DNA of 59,656 bases, from the NCBI GenBank assembly GCA_903857265.1, contig CAIODZ010000029.1:1-59656 (forward strand), given 5' to 3'. Made by a program: the position numbers and the translations under genes. The DNA comes from an uncultured Phycisphaerales bacterium. Its GTDB lineage: Bacteria > Planctomycetota > Phycisphaerae > Sedimentisphaerales > Anaerobacaceae. The notes under the pieces are model-generated. The model was not told the origin of the DNA and did not search any database. It worked only from the letters and a program-made list of their open reading frames with translations. Within the stretch, counting starts at the first letter, position 1; every line of letters begins with the position of its first letter. This document shows, in pieces, positions 42,174 through 51,390 of this stretch.

Positions 42174-43940
42174 TTATTTACATCCGAGGGCCTGCATCAA
42201 CTTATTAATTTCGTTCGCCAGATTCACGGCCCCCGTGCCTTCTACATGGCCGGGCGATGTGTTCGTGCTGTCGAAGTATTTTTGAATTTTCGTTAGCTGT
42301 CCGCAGGCCGTCGTGTATTTTCCGCGGTCAATCGATGACTTGGCCGACTGAATCAGATTTTTCAAGATGTTCAGGTGGTAATCGGGCCGTGAAGAAGTTT
42401 TGCTGACCCATTGCAGTGAACCGTCTTTGACGTATTTGTCGAATAAGGCCAGGATGTTGGCTATCCGTAAAGAGGGCGTCAAAGATGGTAATATGCCTTT
42501 GGCGATTAGCGGAATTTCTATTGTGGGATTATCCACGTCGGAACTGTTAATCTGAAGCACGGCCGAGTTGTTACCGAAAACCGTTGGGCTATAGGTCATA
42601 CTCATAGGTAAGGTTTCACCCGGCTGAATGGTTGTCGATGACGGCAGCAGCGAGACAAGCGCAAAGTCCGTCTTAATTCCGGCGCTGGTGATTATAAGCG
42701 GATTGCAGCCTGTATTTGAAATATTCGCAGTAAGCACTTTTGATTGCCCAAGCTCGATTTCTCCGAAGTTAAAGCTTGTCGAGGATAAATCAATTTTGCC
42801 GCCACAGGGCTGGTTGGCATTTCTCTTCGCATAAAGTGTGTCTTTTACGAAACCTCCCATTTCGCCTTCTCCAACACGAAGAGGCCATTGGCCTGTCGGG
42901 TTCGACCAATTTTCGGGGTCAGGGTTAAAGAACATAGGTGGACCCCAGTTATAGCTCGCCACCCAGGCGGAATTGCTGATTCCGAGTCCTTCGATAAAGT
43001 CCATCAAGGGCTGGCCATAGTTGCTAATCGTGCCGTCGAGGGCTGTGTCGCCATTGCTCTGGCTATAGCTTTGGCTGAATCCCCATTCCGTCATCATAAC
43101 AGGATACACGGCGGAACAGGAAATTATCTCATCCTGATGACTTCTCGAAAAATACTCATAACTATTCGACCACCACCAGTTAAAATAATGGCCCGGATAA
43201 ATATGCACAACATAGACGATGTTGTTTCCATCTACTGGATAATCGATTATCGGCTTAAGTACCTGGGCATAGTTCAAGCCGGCCACAAGGATGAGATTTT
43301 TAGGCGCATAAGTCCGCACGATATTGGTCCACGTCTGCATATCTTGTCTGACGGTAAGCCAGTCAACGGTGTCGTTGCTATTGAAGATCCAATCGCCGGA
43401 AAAATCATTAATCGGCTCATTAAAAAGCTCGAAAAGGACGTGCGAATCATTGGCAAATCTAGGCGCTATATATTCCCAGAACTGGCTTGTTGTATCGCGA
43501 TGGTCATATGTGTTGGCGACATAATGCCAGTCGATAATTGCATAAATGTCCTTTGACTTACAGTAATCGACAACCGGTCTGAGAAGGTCGTAATAAAAAG
43601 AACAATCCGTAGTGTCAAATGGTACCGGCCAACCCCATCCTACTGCATCGGGCGGGGTAATGTTAATCCTGACTACTTTTGGGTACCAGCCGGGAGAGTT
43701 GCCTTGAGTATCGGTTTTGTCCGTCAGCCGGTCAATCATCGCAATAGCCCCGCCATGCCAGTACTCGAGAAAACCAAGGTCAATCAAATCGACGCCTCTC
43801 AGAATAACGGTGTTGCCGCAGGGGTCTTTGATTTTGTTGCCTTCCGTGTGCAGCCACGGGGTGGAAGCATAGACCGGTGCGGTTGAGCAAACCAGCAGGA
43901 TTGCCGACGCAATAAAAGATATGGTTGTATTTGTCTTCAT
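42174..43940 (-). CDS. Secreted glycoside hydrolase family 5 (cellulase-like) with choice-of-anchor domain
   Basis: 588 aa. Signal peptide 1-25 (cleavage after VYA). The GH5 barrel (about 28-375) shows ILRGVDL, VVRINI, AIIDWHY, acid/base Glu175 (LFELFNEP) and nucleophile Glu285 (VMMTEWGFS). An immunoglobulin-like ASPM-SPD-2-Hydin/choice-of-anchor D domain (about 385-485; FGEIELGQS, NTGCNPLIIT) follows, and the last 90 residues are helical and of unknown role, possibly cell-surface attachment. Likely extracellular beta-glucan or mannan breakdown. AGGAGGT lies nine bases before the ATG. A long leader of about 140 bases precedes it. Neighbours give no polysaccharide locus. Confidence 0.9.
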   Translation of the reverse strand: MKTNTTISFIASAILLVCSTAPVYASTPWLHTEGNKIKDPCGNTVILRGVDLIDLGFLEYWHGGAIAMIDRLTDKTDTQGNSPGWYPKVVRINITPPDAVGWGWPVPFDTTDCSFYYDLLRPVVDYCKSKDIYAIIDWHYVANTYDHRDTTSQFWEYIAPRFANDSHVLFELFNEPINDFSGDWIFNSNDTVDWLTVRQDMQTWTNIVRTYAPKNLILVAGLNYAQVLKPIIDYPVDGNNIVYVVHIYPGHYFNWWWSNSYEYFSRSHQDEIISCSAVYPVMMTEWGFSQSYSQSNGDTALDGTISNYGQPLMDFIEGLGISNSAWVASYNWGPPMFFNPDPENWSNPTGQWPLRVGEGEMGGFVKDTLYAKRNANQPCGGKIDLSSTSFNFGEIELGQSKVLTANISNTGCNPLIITSAGIKTDFALVSLLPSSTTIQPGETLPMSMTYSPTVFGNNSAVLQINSSDVDNPTIEIPLIAKGILPSLTPSLRIANILALFDKYVKDGSLQWVSKTSSRPDYHLNILKNLIQSAKSSIDRGKYTTACGQLTKIQKYFDSTNTSPGHVEGTGAVNLANEINKLMQALGCK

Positions 43941-44089
43941 TACCCTGACCTCCTAAAAAAGGGTGTTATTGACATCACCTCTGCGAGTTACCGACAAAGC
44001 CGGCAATTCATATCGCTCCTCTTTTACTCTGCCTGCTGCTGTCCGGCCTCATCGCCATATAATTTTGGCTTATCCTCTAAAACAAGCGA

Positions 44090-44118
44090 ATTATAGCATA
44101 GGTTTCGTTATTTGTAAA
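44090..44118 (-). promoter_or_regulatory. Promoter for the GH5 gene
   Basis: On the minus strand TTTACA (44113-44118), a 17-base spacer and a perfect TATAAT (44090-44095). Start near 44083, leaving a leader of about 140 bases before the GH5 ATG. Confidence 0.7.
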
Positions 44119-44234
44119 GGTGTTTTTGAGATATTGAGGTGTTGCATCCAGGGAATAATTACAGTAATTTAACCATCGATTTGAAGGCGGCAGCAGGAAT
44201 ATTGACGGGGCTTGGCCTAAAAGGAGAAGAGAAT

Positions 44235-44630
44235 ATGGCAGCCACAAAAGAACAGGTCTTCGAGCAGGTGCGGGATGTGCTGGTTGACGCCTTGGGAGTT
44301 GATGAAGAAGAGGTTAAAGGTTCGGCGACGCTGATGGGCGACCTTGGGGCGGAGAGCATTGACTTTTTAGACATTGTCTTTCGACTGGAAAAGGCATTCG
44401 GCATAAAAATCCCGCGCGAAGAGCTTTTCCCCGTCGAAACGCTGATGAACAATCACGAGCTGGTCAGCCACGGTAAATTAACCGCCAAAGGTCTCGTTGA
44501 ATTGAAAAGTAAGATGCCTCACACTGATTTATCAGCGTTCCAAAACGATCCGGATATCAATAAGCTCGGCGATTTGTTCACCGTTGATTCGATAGTCAAT
44601 TACATCACGGGCAAGCTGAACAATCGATAA
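44235..44630 (+). CDS. Acyl carrier protein with C-terminal extension
   Basis: 131 aa from ATG 44235, with AAGGAG eight bases upstream. Residues 1-80 are a four-helix carrier protein; the phosphopantetheine site is Ser41 in DLGAESIDFLDI. The usual GADSL is GAESI, common among non-housekeeping carriers. Residues 81-131 are an extension (SHGKLTAKGLVELKSKM and DINKLGDLFTVDSIVNYI), the last helix resembling a second carrier helix. No ketosynthase, transferase or fab gene lies nearby, so the acyl chain and pathway are unknown; a specialised lipid or surface-polymer role is inference. Confidence 0.85.
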   Translation: MAATKEQVFEQVRDVLVDALGVDEEEVKGSATLMGDLGAESIDFLDIVFRLEKAFGIKIPREELFPVETLMNNHELVSHGKLTAKGLVELKSKMPHTDLSAFQNDPDINKLGDLFTVDSIVNYITGKLNNR

Positions 44631-44635
44631 CGGTT

Positions 44636-45085
44636 CTAATTCTGTTTATCTTTTGGTGTTTGTTCTGTTACCGGTGGCTGCTCAATTCTGGCTTGGAGTT
44701 CGCGTATTACCGCCTTGAGATTTTCAATCCGTTTTTCCAGCTCATTGTCCTTTTTTAACTGCTCTGCCAGCAGCTTCCGGAGTTTGTCGTTTTCCTGCTG
44801 AATGTTATCCTCATTGGTTACCGCCGAGTTGCTGTCTTTAATCATATGGTCTAACTGTATCTGCGCGTTGTCTCTTGCCTGGTTAGCGGTAACAAGTTTT
44901 TCGTTAAGGTAGCTGATTTCGCTTTTCAACTGCACCGTCTCCGCCTTGAGCTTGACGGCTTCGGCTTTTGCACGGGCAACTTCTTCGACAAGGGCTCTTT
45001 GCTTCTTGTCATCTCTGCAGCCGGCAAGCGAGATTGTGAGAACCAGTATTATGAGCAACCTGACGACTAATCTGTTTTTTCCCAT
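44636..45085 (-). CDS. Coiled-coil lipoprotein
   Basis: 149 aa. Lipoprotein signal with a clear lipobox (ISLAGC, Cys23), then an almost continuous heptad coiled coil (about 30-130, for example LVEEVARAKAEAVKLKAE and ELEKRIENLKAVIREL) and a Pro/Gln-rich tail. It would be anchored in a membrane and extend into the periplasm, like small Lpp- or LpoB-type spacers, though I cannot assign a family. Its stop faces the carrier-protein stop five bases away. Confidence 0.7.
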   Translation of the reverse strand: MGKNRLVVRLLIILVLTISLAGCRDDKKQRALVEEVARAKAEAVKLKAETVQLKSEISYLNEKLVTANQARDNAQIQLDHMIKDSNSAVTNEDNIQQENDKLRKLLAEQLKKDNELEKRIENLKAVIRELQARIEQPPVTEQTPKDKQN

Positions 45086-45170
45086 TTTTCACCTCGCATA
45101 AGCAAGTGAAACGAAGATTCTCTTTGTTATTATATCGGCAATTTAAGATGGCCTGCCACAGCCGCGATAA

Positions 45171-45893
45171 TTATTGTGGCCAGTCAATGCCTTCGATGCC
45201 GTCGATTGTCAGATTTGGATTAGGATTTCCGTCGTTGGCTTTGCGGATTTTACCGGCTTGCAGCAGTTGCACCCGTCCATCGATGAACAAAAAGTTTCGA
45301 CAGCCCAGTCCGTTCCACCACCCCTTGTCTTCTCCAGGATTGAGTCGCTGATGGTTGCTGTTCCAGTCGCCGACAATGATTTTCCCTGCCGGCTTGGCAA
45401 CCCTGTCGGCTTCCTGCGAAATTGAAGGTCTCGAATTCTGATAATTGTCCGTCGAGCTATTCATATCGTTAATCTGTTGTGGGCTGTGATAAAAAGCCAT
45501 TGAGTATGCGTAGCTTGTGGCCTCGTATGTGCTGGCAGGCGTTTGGTCGCCGGGACATCTGAGGACAGACGGATTATTGATATCGATTTTTTCGCCGAAG
45601 TATGGCGTGATGAAATTCCGGAAGCCGCGTCCCATCCAAAGCCAGATATTGGGGTCTGTCGGCTGCTTTTTGGGCAGGGGGTCTTGGGCGCAGGGGTATG
45701 TGTCCTTGTTTTCGCTTAGGTACAGGTGCATTGCCATATCGATTTGACGCAGGTTGGAGCCGCAACTTACCCGCCTTGCCATTCCCCTGGCTTTTCCCAG
45801 CCCCGGCAAAAGTATAGCTGTTAATGCGGCGATTATCCCAATGACGACGAGCAGCTCGACGATGGTGAATCCGTTTTGAATCCTTCTTCGCAT
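45171..45893 (-). CDS. Orphan type II secretion/type IV pilin-like prepilin
   Basis: 240 aa. The N-terminus is a class I prepilin signal: MRRRIQNG, cleavage, then [19 protein letters not shown] with Glu5 of the mature form, so it can be processed by PilD and packed in a pilus- or pseudopilus-like fibre. The C-terminal part has [14 protein letters not shown], the F-x-DG segment of the planctomycete H-X9-DG prepilin family, which occurs in large numbers in these genomes. No assembly ATPase or secretin is nearby. It begins two bases after the glmS stop, so it is probably transcribed with it. Confidence 0.87.
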   Translation of the reverse strand: MRRRIQNGFTIVELLVVIGIIAALTAILLPGLGKARGMARRVSCGSNLRQIDMAMHLYLSENKDTYPCAQDPLPKKQPTDPNIWLWMGRGFRNFITPYFGEKIDINNPSVLRCPGDQTPASTYEATSYAYSMAFYHSPQQINDMNSSTDNYQNSRPSISQEADRVAKPAGKIIVGDWNSNHQRLNPGEDKGWWNGLGCRNFLFIDGRVQLLQAGKIRKANDGNPNPNLTIDGIEGIDWPQ

Positions 45894-45895
45894 TG

Positions 45896-47833
45896 TTACT
45901 CGACCGTAACGCTCTTTGCCAGGTTGCGTGGCTTATCGACATCGTGGCCGCGTAGGACAGCCGCGTGATATGCCAGCAACTGTAGCGGTATGACGGTGAG
46001 TATCGGCTGAAGCAATTCCGGCGCGTCAGGTACGGTTATCAGGTAATCGGCATACTGTTTGATGTGGTCGTTGCCTTCGGTGGCGACGATAATGGTTTTG
46101 CCCTTTCTTGCCCGGACCTCGGAAATGTTGCCTATGATTTTCTCGTATTGAGGGCCGTTAGTGGCGATGAATACCGCGGGCATACCATCCACAATCAGTG
46201 CGATGGGGCCGTGTTTCATTTCCGCAGCGGGCAATCCTTCGGCGTGAATATAGCTTATTTCCTTGAGCTTCAATGCTCCTTCCAGCGCGACGGGATAATT
46301 GACGCCCCGGCCCAGGAAAAGCCAGTTGTTCTGGTTGATGTTCGCCTGGGCAATCTTTCGGATGTCCTCCGATTGTTCAAGGATGCGTGAGATTTTATCC
46401 GGTATTTTAGTCAGCTCTTTGATATATCTTGTCGCTTCATCGCTGCTTATGTGTCTTCTTCTGCTAAGCTCAATAGCAAGCATCGTCAGCACGGTTACCT
46501 GGGCAGTGAATGCCTTTGTGCTTGCCACGCCGATTTCGGGACCTACGTGCAGATATACCCCTGCGTCGGTGGCGCGGGCGATTGATGAGCCGACGACGTT
46601 GACTATGCCCAGCACCGTTGCGCCGCGCTCTTTTGCCTGTTCCACGGCGGCAAGCGTGTCCGCCGTCTCGCCCGACTGACTTATCGCGATAACGGTTGTG
46701 CCGTCTTCCACGATTGGATTGCGATAGCGAAACTCGCTGGCGTATTCGGTCTCGGTGGTGATTCTCGCCAGTTGCTCGAAGAGGAATTCGCCGACCAGCC
46801 CTGCGTGAAACGCCGTCCCGCAGGCGGTGATAATTATCCGTTTTATATGCGTCATCGCCCGCAGGTAATCATTGACGCCGCCCAAGTGGATTCTGTCTTT
46901 TTGCGGGTCAATCCTGCCTCCCATACAGGTGGCCAGTGCCGTGGGCTGCTCGAAGATTTCCTTGAGCATGTGATGTTTGAACTTGCCAAGCTCGATTTGT
47001 TCGAGCGAGAATTCGATGTTCTCAAGCGACTTGGTTACCGCGATGTTATCAATGGTCTTGGTATGGAATCCGTCCGCTGTAACGATTACCATTTCGTTGT
47101 CCGAAAGGTAAATTGCCCTTGCCGTGTGCTCAACAATCGCCGCTGCGTCCGATGCGAGGATATATTCGCCTTCACTTACCCCCAGAATCAGCGGGCTTCC
47201 CTTTTTGGCTCCGATGAACATATCCGGGCAGTCCGCGCACAGTATCCCAAGCCCGTAAGTGCCGTGTACTTGCTGCAACGCCCGCTGTACCGCCCACTCA
47301 AACTTGTTCTGGCCCTGTGGTTTCTTCAGGGTAAGAGAAGGCATAAAACTGCTGACGGTATCCTGTATTGCGTCAAGAAGTTTCGGCAGAGGCGATTGTT
47401 TGTCGCCTGTATCGCACTTTTCGTAAAAATAGCCAATCAGGTTCGCTACCACCTCGGTATCGGTATCGCTGACGAAGGTAACACCCTCGCTTTGCAGCCA
47501 GGTCTTCAGTGTCGTGTAGTTTTCGATGATGCCGTTGTGAACTACGGCTATTTTGCCGGTGTAATCTTTGTGTGGATGGGCGTTTATCTGGTTTGGAACG
47601 CCGTGAGTCGCCCAGCGGGTATGCCCAAGGCCGAGAGTTTCTCCCTCGTTGGGCTTATCGAGAATCGCCTCAAGAGCGGCTATCCTGCCGCTTGTCTTTT
47701 GTATCTTAATAACGCCGTTGCTCAGCAGGGCCACGCCTGCCGAGTCGTAACCGCGATATTCGAGGCGTTTCAGACCCTCGATAATGATTGGCTGAGCTGC
47801 CCTTTGACCCAAATATGCCACTATGCCGCACAT
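45896..47833 (-). CDS. glmS: Glutamine--fructose-6-phosphate aminotransferase (isomerizing)
   Basis: Makes glucosamine 6-phosphate for peptidoglycan and lipid A. N-terminal nucleophile Cys2 (MCGIVAYLG), glutaminase motifs [20 protein letters not shown] and NGIIENY; then two SIS domains with [38 protein letters not shown] and the C-terminal [11 protein letters not shown]. 645 aa, about 35 longer than the E. coli enzyme because of an insert near residues 125-165. I find no glmS ribozyme signature in the leader. A perfect palindrome lies 90 bases upstream. Confidence 0.97.
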   Translation of the reverse strand: MCGIVAYLGQRAAQPIIIEGLKRLEYRGYDSAGVALLSNGVIKIQKTSGRIAALEAILDKPNEGETLGLGHTRWATHGVPNQINAHPHKDYTGKIAVVHNGIIENYTTLKTWLQSEGVTFVSDTDTEVVANLIGYFYEKCDTGDKQSPLPKLLDAIQDTVSSFMPSLTLKKPQGQNKFEWAVQRALQQVHGTYGLGILCADCPDMFIGAKKGSPLILGVSEGEYILASDAAAIVEHTARAIYLSDNEMVIVTADGFHTKTIDNIAVTKSLENIEFSLEQIELGKFKHHMLKEIFEQPTALATCMGGRIDPQKDRIHLGGVNDYLRAMTHIKRIIITACGTAFHAGLVGEFLFEQLARITTETEYASEFRYRNPIVEDGTTVIAISQSGETADTLAAVEQAKERGATVLGIVNVVGSSIARATDAGVYLHVGPEIGVASTKAFTAQVTVLTMLAIELSRRRHISSDEATRYIKELTKIPDKISRILEQSEDIRKIAQANINQNNWLFLGRGVNYPVALEGALKLKEISYIHAEGLPAAEMKHGPIALIVDGMPAVFIATNGPQYEKIIGNISEVRARKGKTIIVATEGNDHIKQYADYLITVPDAPELLQPILTVIPLQLLAYHAAVLRGHDVDKPRNLAKSVTVE

Positions 47834-47923
47834 TTCTGTTCCCTCAAATGCAATTCTACTGTCTTTCCGGACAACGGGTTACATTATCACTGAACCGAAA
47901 CCGCAGGCGAAGCACGTTACAGC

Positions 47924-47944
47924 AGTATCAGTTTTACTGATACT
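47924..47944. promoter_or_regulatory. Perfect 21-bp palindrome between glmS and hisH
   Basis: AGTATCAGT, TTT, ACTGATACT: nine-base arms without mismatch, about 90 bases from the glmS start and 25 bases upstream of the hisH -35 box. Either a repressor site or an RNA hairpin in the glmS leader. No T tract follows on either strand, which argues against a terminator. Confidence 0.5.
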
Positions 47945-47968
47945 ACATTGTAAGGCGATTGTATTCGA

Positions 47969-47997
47969 CTGGCAATTTAAATTTGCTAAACTATAAT
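47969..47997 (+). promoter_or_regulatory. Promoter for hisH-hisF
   Basis: CTGGCA, a 17-base spacer and a perfect TATAAT (47992-47997); start near 48004, 44 bases before the hisH ATG. Confidence 0.6.
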
Positions 47998-48047
47998 ACT
48001 CGATTCATCGGCTGAAGTTCGATTGAACTTGGGGTTTGATTTTTTAT

Positions 48048-48659
48048 ATGCTTGTAGTTATCGATTATAACGTTGGGAATGTAAAAAGCGTCTGCAACGC
48101 CTTTGATCACCTGGGTTGCCCGGTCGAGTTGAGCTGTGACCGTAGGAAAATTGAGGCCGCTTCTGCCCTGGTACTGCCGGGTGTTGCCGCCTTCGGATTT
48201 GCGGTAAACGCCCTCGGCTCACTCGGTTCGGTAATCAAAGACCTTGCCCTGGCGGGTAAACCCCTGCTCGGTATTTGCGTGGGTTTCCAGATGCTTTTTG
48301 ACAAAAGCTCCGAATTCGGCACACACAATGGGCTGGGCCTCGTATCGGGCGATGTTGTTCCCATCCCGCCGGGCCGGGTAATACCGCACATGGGCTGGAA
48401 CAAGGTTGTATTGCCAAATGATATGGTGTTATTCGCCGGCTTGGGAGGCGAAAAGCACTTCTATTTCGCGCACTCATTCTGCGCCAATGTTACAGACAAA
48501 ACCGCCAAAGTTGCCTATACCGACTATGGTTTCAAACTGCCCGCGTCCATCCAGAAGGGCAATGTCTATGGCACACAGTTCCACCCCGAAAAAAGCGGCC
48601 AGCAGGGCCTCCAGGTGCTTAGCAACTTCGCCCGGATTGCCAATGGGAGGGGTAACTGA
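48048..48659 (+). CDS. hisH: Imidazole glycerol phosphate synthase, glutaminase subunit
   Basis: 203 aa. Class I glutaminase that supplies ammonia to HisF. Nucleophile Cys77 in [11 protein letters not shown] and the His/Glu pair in [10 protein letters not shown] are present; the start [15 protein letters not shown] is characteristic, so ATG 48048 is chosen over the TTG at 48036. Its TGA overlaps the hisF ATG by one base (TGATG). Confidence 0.96.
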   Translation: MLVVIDYNVGNVKSVCNAFDHLGCPVELSCDRRKIEAASALVLPGVAAFGFAVNALGSLGSVIKDLALAGKPLLGICVGFQMLFDKSSEFGTHNGLGLVSGDVVPIPPGRVIPHMGWNKVVLPNDMVLFAGLGGEKHFYFAHSFCANVTDKTAKVAYTDYGFKLPASIQKGNVYGTQFHPEKSGQQGLQVLSNFARIANGRGN

Positions 48660-49423
48660 TGCTGACCAGAAGAATAATCCCTTGTCTTGACGTTAAAGAT
48701 GGCCGGGTGGTGAAGGGCGTGCATTTTTTGAATCTTCGAGACGCCGGCGACCCGGTCGAGCTTGGCTCGCGTTATAGCGAGGATGGTGCCGACGAGCTTG
48801 TCTTTCTCGATATCACCGCGACGATTCGCTCGCGAAAGACAATCGTTGACCTTGTTCGCAAAGTTGCCGAAAACGTCTTTATCCCGTTTACGGTAGGGGG
48901 GGGCATAAGCACCGTTGAGCAGATGGATGAACTTTTGCGAAGCGGCGCGGAAAAATGTTCCGTGAATACTGCCGCGGTAAAAAAACCCGATATTCTCACC
49001 CAGGCCGCCCAGCGATTCGGCAACCAGTGCGTCGTTCTTGCTATTGACGCCCGCAGGTCGAAAACTAAAGCGGGACACTGGCAGGTTACTGTCAAGGCGG
49101 GCACCGAGGCGACCGATATCGACGCGGTCGAATGGGCAGTTGAGGGCGCAAAACGCGGCGCGGGCGAGATTCTGCTTACAAGTATGGATGCCGACGGCAC
49201 CCAGAAGGGCTATGATATTGAATTGACCCGCGCGGTAGCCGACGCGGTCAATATTCCCGTAATCGCCTCAGGCGGCGCGGGCACTCTCGAACACCTTTAC
49301 GACGCCGTCGTCAAAGGCCATGCCGAAGCCGTCCTTATGGCCTCAATCACTCACTTCGAAAGCTACACAATTACCCAGATGAAAGAATATCTCCGCGACC
49401 GCGGCATCGCCGTCAATCTCTGA
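48659..49423 (+). CDS. hisF: Imidazole glycerol phosphate synthase, cyclase subunit
   Basis: 254 aa beta/alpha barrel that closes the imidazole ring. Catalytic Asp11 ([14 protein letters not shown]) and Asp130 (VVLAIDARR) are in place; phosphate sites TVGGGIS and ASGGAG are seen. Complete length. With hisH it forms a two-gene operon; hisG is 44 kb away and the other his genes are not in the window. Confidence 0.97.
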   Translation: MLTRRIIPCLDVKDGRVVKGVHFLNLRDAGDPVELGSRYSEDGADELVFLDITATIRSRKTIVDLVRKVAENVFIPFTVGGGISTVEQMDELLRSGAEKCSVNTAAVKKPDILTQAAQRFGNQCVVLAIDARRSKTKAGHWQVTVKAGTEATDIDAVEWAVEGAKRGAGEILLTSMDADGTQKGYDIELTRAVADAVNIPVIASGGAGTLEHLYDAVVKGHAEAVLMASITHFESYTITQMKEYLRDRGIAVNL

Positions 49424-49464
49424 CAGCTCAAATTGCTATCGAGAGAAAATGGTCTTAAGGTTAT

Positions 49465-49492
49465 TTGCCTTTAGAGCGGCTGATGTTATAAT
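49465..49492 (+). promoter_or_regulatory. Promoter for the 49.5-53.7 kb operon
   Basis: TTGCCT, a 16-base spacer and a perfect TATAAT (49487-49492); start near 49499, 47 bases before the GTG of the GH10-like gene. Confidence 0.55.
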
Positions 49493-49545
49493 CACACGAT
49501 TGTTTAAGATATGGCAAAATAATTTATTTCTGATAAAGGGATACC

Positions 49546-51009
49546 GTGAAATTTCAGATTTTTAACAACGGCAAACAAGTAACGGATTTCGCCCTTCACG
49601 GCGCGTATCTTTTCGGCTCCGACGGTATGGCGATTCGCAAGGCGCAGGTCAGCTTTGTAGATGGCATTCTGGAGTGCTACAAGCCAAGCGAGGAAACCGC
49701 TGGCGTGGCGTTGCTGTGGCCCGTTGAGGGTTTCGGCAAGATTCTGCTTTCGACGACCTGTCTGCCCGAAAGGCCTGAGCCGTATAATCTTAATCTGGAG
49801 CTGACCCGTGGCCGGCTTATGCAAATCATCAACAAACGCGAGGACTGGTCGATTTTCGAGGACGCCGAAGATACCGCTGCGCTGTATGGCGATATCCAGG
49901 ATTTATTCATCAAGGCCATCCAAGAAATTACTGACGGACCAGCCGCCTCGCAGCTTGCCGACCAGGCGCTGCAAAAAGCGATGGCGTTTTCGGAATCGCT
50001 GGCGGCCAAACACGCCAAGCTGCTTTTCACGGCAAGAGGTAAAAATCACGGGTTTGGCCGCGGCTGTCTCGGCTGCTGGGTTGACCCTAAGCAGGTTACT
50101 AACCCGGCTTACCTCGAGCAATTGGCCGGCATATTCGGCCTGGCGATGGTGCCTTTCAACTGGGGACATATTGAGCTGGAAAGAGGCAAATACGACTTTT
50201 CAAAACTCGACGCCTGTATAACTATGCTCAGCAAAAGAAAACTCGCCATTGGCGCGGGGCCTTTGCTTTGCTTTACCAAAGAATATCTGCCGAAGTGGCT
50301 GCTCGAAAGCCACCCCGATTTTGAGAAGATTCGCGAGTACGCATACGAGTTTGTTTCAGCCGCCGCTTCCAGGTATGGCGGTATGGTCAGGACCTGGTGC
50401 GTTGTCAGCGGGCTTAACGCCTTTAATCATTTCGGATTTGGTTTCGAGCAGGTGCTGGAGATAACCCGCGCGGCCAACAGGGCGGTCAAGACCGCTTCCG
50501 AACGCGCGCTTAGGATAATAGAGGTCAGCAATCCCTGGGGCGAGTATTACGGGCAGACCTCCGACACAATTCCGCCGCTGGTCTATATGGATATGGTCAT
50601 CCAGAGCGGAATAAATTTCGACGCCTTCGGACTTACTATGCGTTTCGGCTCCGGCGAATCGGGCATGCACGTCCGCGATATGATGCAGATTTCGGCAATT
50701 CTGGACTCCTACGCTCCTATATCGAGGCCGATATATATCACTAATGTCGAGGTCCCAGGCTGTGATGGCGATTCCGACATTGCGGGTTTCTGGCATGGCC
50801 CCTGGGACAAGCTTAAACAGGCGGAATGGCTCGACCAGTTTTACAGGATAGCGCTCAGCAAGGCGTGCATTGACGGGGTTATGTATTCTAATTTCACCGA
50901 CGTCGCGGATAGTGCCGTTCCCGACAGCGGGCTTATGACGGCGGGACTCGAACCCAAAGAATCGTACCTGGCGTTGAAGAGGTTCCGTGACCGTATATTT
51001 GGCCGGTAA
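49546..51009 (+). CDS. GH10-like barrel protein with both catalytic glutamates replaced
   Basis: 487 aa, no signal peptide. A novel N-terminal part (1-165) precedes a GH10-type barrel: FNWGHIELERGKYDF (near 204) matches the xylanase FTxEN-EPxxGxFDF strand, and IGAGPLLCFTKEYLPKW the GHTLVWH strand. Where xylanases have the acid/base WDVVNE this protein has WCVVSGLN (284-291), and where they have the nucleophile ITELD it has ITNVE (398-402). Classical retaining hydrolysis is therefore unlikely; a binding, regulatory or different chemistry role in the cytoplasm is inference. GTG start with AAGGGA five bases upstream. Confidence 0.78.
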   Translation: MKFQIFNNGKQVTDFALHGAYLFGSDGMAIRKAQVSFVDGILECYKPSEETAGVALLWPVEGFGKILLSTTCLPERPEPYNLNLELTRGRLMQIINKREDWSIFEDAEDTAALYGDIQDLFIKAIQEITDGPAASQLADQALQKAMAFSESLAAKHAKLLFTARGKNHGFGRGCLGCWVDPKQVTNPAYLEQLAGIFGLAMVPFNWGHIELERGKYDFSKLDACITMLSKRKLAIGAGPLLCFTKEYLPKWLLESHPDFEKIREYAYEFVSAAASRYGGMVRTWCVVSGLNAFNHFGFGFEQVLEITRAANRAVKTASERALRIIEVSNPWGEYYGQTSDTIPPLVYMDMVIQSGINFDAFGLTMRFGSGESGMHVRDMMQISAILDSYAPISRPIYITNVEVPGCDGDSDIAGFWHGPWDKLKQAEWLDQFYRIALSKACIDGVMYSNFTDVADSAVPDSGLMTAGLEPKESYLALKRFRDRIFGR

Positions 51010-51021
51010 TGGATTATCGGT

Positions 51022-51357
51022 ATGAACAGAATTCAATTGTTTGCGTTTGTTATTGCCTCTTTCCTGGCTGTTGTTTTTGGCCTGTGCTTTACGATTGGCA
51101 GCGTCAACGCGAAAAGCGGGGCGGTGCCTGTCGAATTGGAAAGCAGGGTAAACCCGAACGATGCTCCTGTGGCGGGTTTGATGATGCTTCCGGGCGTCGG
51201 GGCCGCAAGGGCACATGCGATAATAAGTTATCGTGAACAGTTTCGGCAAAGCGGCTCAGGCGATTTGGCGTTTCAGAATTGCAACGACCTCGACAATGTC
51301 AAAAGCATCGGCCCTGCCACGGTAAGTAATATGTGCGAACACCTGAAGTTTAAATGA
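51022..51357 (+). CDS. ComEA-like helix-hairpin-helix protein
   Basis: 111 aa: an N-terminal membrane helix (about 5-28) and, from residue 40, a double helix-hairpin-helix of the ComEA type (ESRVNPNDAPVAGLMMLPGV, GAARAHAIISYRE and IGPATVSNMCEHL). Such proteins bind DNA at the outer face of the inner membrane during uptake. VNPNDAPVAGLMMLPGVG matches the usual VNxNxAxxxxLxxLPGIG closely. No comEC or pilus genes are near, so a role in transformation is only inferred from the family. Confidence 0.82.
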   Translation: MNRIQLFAFVIASFLAVVFGLCFTIGSVNAKSGAVPVELESRVNPNDAPVAGLMMLPGVGAARAHAIISYREQFRQSGSGDLAFQNCNDLDNVKSIGPATVSNMCEHLKFK

Positions 51358-51390
51358 CGGCACAACATAAGATGGAGCTGAAATAATACT

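Noticed and set aside
46772-47893. Plus-strand frame of 373 codons
   Set aside because: Exactly antisense to glmS, whose motifs are intact; the product has no recognisable pattern.
47834-48035. glmS ribozyme or glucosamine-6-phosphate riboswitch
   Set aside because: No conserved core near the glmS start; only the palindrome stands out.
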